Positions 63,226 to 64,000 of a stretch of DNA of 64,000 nucleotides are shown here, one piece after another; position 1 is the first letter of the stretch, and each line of letters opens with the position of its first letter. The notes under the pieces are model-generated. The model was not told where the DNA came from. It did no database searches and saw nothing but the letters and a program-made list of their open reading frames with translations. Both the position numbers and the translations under genes were made by a program. Origin of the DNA: Chryseobacterium sp. Tr-659 (GTDB lineage Bacteria > Bacteroidota > Bacteroidia > Flavobacteriales > Weeksellaceae); NCBI RefSeq assembly GCF_011752975.1, contig NZ_VWWP01000001.1, positions 124,001 through 188,000 of the forward strand. The letters are read 5' to 3'.

Positions 63226-63916
63226 TCTTACTATCGTTAATGTAGATGACGAATATCCTGCATTGCAGCTTGTAAAACAATATTGTGAACAGCTTGAAGA
63301 TGTTGAGCTGCTGGCTTCATTTCAGAAGCCGGAAGAAGCACTTGCTTTTCTGAAAACGAATAAAGTGGATCTGGTTGTTTTCGATATCAATATGCCGGGC
63401 ATTAATGGAGTTGAACTTTTGCAGCAGCTTTCAGATCCACCTCTATGTATTTTCCTTACACTGGAATCAAAATATGCAGTGAAAGCATTTGAATTGGATG
63501 TTGTTCATTATCTTATCAAACCTGTGGATTTTGATACTTTTAAAAAGGCGGTCAACAAAGCAAAAGATTTTTTTCAATTTAAAAATTCGGCTAATCATCA
63601 ACATCAGGAAGACTATATCATGTTTAAATCCAATTATGTGATGAATAAAGTGTTTCTTAAAGATATTCTTTGGATACAGGGATTTGGAGAATATATTGTT
63701 TTGATGACCCCATTGAAAAAGTACATGATTTTGGAGAGAATGTCAAATTTTGAAGAGAAATTTCATCATTTCGGTTTTATCAGAATTCATAAATCCTATA
63801 TTGTACTTTCCAGGCATATCAATTCCTATGATTCTAACAGTGTTTATCTTAAAAACGGAGAGCAGCTTCCGTTGGGAAGAACCTATAAAAAGAATCTAAA
63901 AGAGTATTTAAGCTAA
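63218..63916 (+). CDS. LytTR family response regulator
   Basis: 232 residues: a receiver domain (about 1-118; IVNVDDEYPALQLVKQYCEQ with acidic pair, phospho-Asp in LVVFDINMPGINGVELL, Lys in HYLIKPVDFDTFKKAV) and a C-terminal LytTR DNA-binding domain (about 135-232; ILWIQGFGEYIVLMTPLKKY, FGFIRIHKSYIVLSRHINSY, LPLGRTYKKNLKEYLS). It overlaps its kinase by 8 bases, so one transcript. LytTR proteins bind pairs of short direct repeats upstream of target promoters. Confidence 0.94.
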   Translation: MANLTIVNVDDEYPALQLVKQYCEQLEDVELLASFQKPEEALAFLKTNKVDLVVFDINMPGINGVELLQQLSDPPLCIFLTLESKYAVKAFELDVVHYLIKPVDFDTFKKAVNKAKDFFQFKNSANHQHQEDYIMFKSNYVMNKVFLKDILWIQGFGEYIVLMTPLKKYMILERMSNFEEKFHHFGFIRIHKSYIVLSRHINSYDSNSVYLKNGEQLPLGRTYKKNLKEYLS

Positions 63917-63918
63917 AA

Positions 63919-63950
63919 AATAAGGCCGGAAAATTCCGGCCTTATTGTAA
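63919..63950 (+). terminator. Terminator of the two-component operon
   Basis: Perfect 13-bp arms AATAAGGCCGGAA (63919-63931) and TTCCGGCCTTATT (63934-63946), loop AA, just after the response regulator stop; T-rich on both sides, so it may serve the convergent small gene as well. Confidence 0.93.
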
Positions 63951-63969
63951 TTTGTTTTCAGAGAATTAA

Positions 63970-64000
63970 TTACGGGCATTGTTGTCCCGGTCCAATCCAC
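63970..64000 (-). CDS. C-terminal end of a small peptide gene (partial)
   Basis: On the minus strand the window edge gives ..WIGPGQQCP and TAA (stop at 63970-63972). The Cys and Pro/Gly-rich ending resembles bacteriocin-like GG-leader peptides of this lineage, such as the one at 12714. Only nine codons are visible; the call rests on recognition of the tail and on the terminator that follows. Confidence 0.35.
   Translation of the reverse strand, partial: WIGPGQQCP

Overview
The window reads as a chromosomal segment of a Chryseobacterium-like flavobacterium (Bacteroidota, Weeksellaceae). The evidence is the low G+C, the many signal peptides ending in -AQ or -SQ, type IX secretion (T9SS) C-terminal sorting domains, a TonB-receptor-type barrel, DUF5777/DUF3575/DUF2490/DUF4919 envelope proteins, a bacteriocin-like GG-leader peptide, and promoters of the Bacteroidota form (TAnnTTTG -7 box). 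Species cannot be named from the sequence alone. No tRNA, rRNA, CRISPR array or complete IS element was seen.

Layout. 0-7 kb (+): the end of a DUF3467 gene, a Crp/Fnr regulator, and a five-gene envelope/redox operon (DUF5777 barrel, haem lipoprotein, YceI, ankyrin protein, DOMON-like T9SS protein) behind a Crp-type palindrome, then cytidine deaminase, a double GNAT and a nucleotide phosphodiesterase. 7-12.5 kb: two regulator-centred divergons (HxlR/NmrA and AraC/cupin-alcohol dehydrogenase) and a type B carboxylesterase. 12.5-22 kb: a small Cys-rich GG-leader peptide, alpha-amylase, DNA polymerase IV, GNAT, TlpA-like thioredoxin, purine nucleoside phosphorylase overlapping lpxK, then truA and an ABC exporter on the other strand. 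22-36.6 kb: an overlapping hydrolase/ECF sigma/membrane protein/methyltransferase operon, an MHS-type transporter, a polyglutamine protein encoded by 21 CAA repeats, an outer-membrane TonB-receptor-like barrel, a T9SS protein, and ribB under an FMN riboswitch.

36.6-37.1 kb is an AT-rich gene-free stretch with five exact DnaA-box matches: a candidate origin or other DnaA-binding locus, although the all-minus gene orientation to its right argues against a simple oriC. It is followed by a DinB-family pseudogene whose premature stop lies in a perfect palindrome, and by enzymes and hypothetical secreted proteins.

43.7-55.6 kb is the accessory part and is visibly more AT-rich. It has three consecutive TIR or TIR-like proteins (a possible defence cluster), a glycosyltransferase, a Kelch/T9SS protein, a frameshifted zinc-ribbon/Vsr-like endonuclease, and a repeat field downstream of groEL. 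There a module (terminator hairpin, 33-bp palindrome, outward promoter) occurs three times, plus one decayed copy. One copy carries a fossil of the last 44 codons of groEL, and single cargo genes (a lipoprotein, a phosphotransferase) sit between copies. This is the most unusual structure in the window.

55.8-64 kb returns to core genes: groEL/groES, TerC, a dicarboxylate symporter, a CitMHS transporter, a DUF2490 protein, and a divergent LytS/LytTR-type two-component pair that might control the carboxylate transporters. The right edge cuts a small gene on the minus strand.
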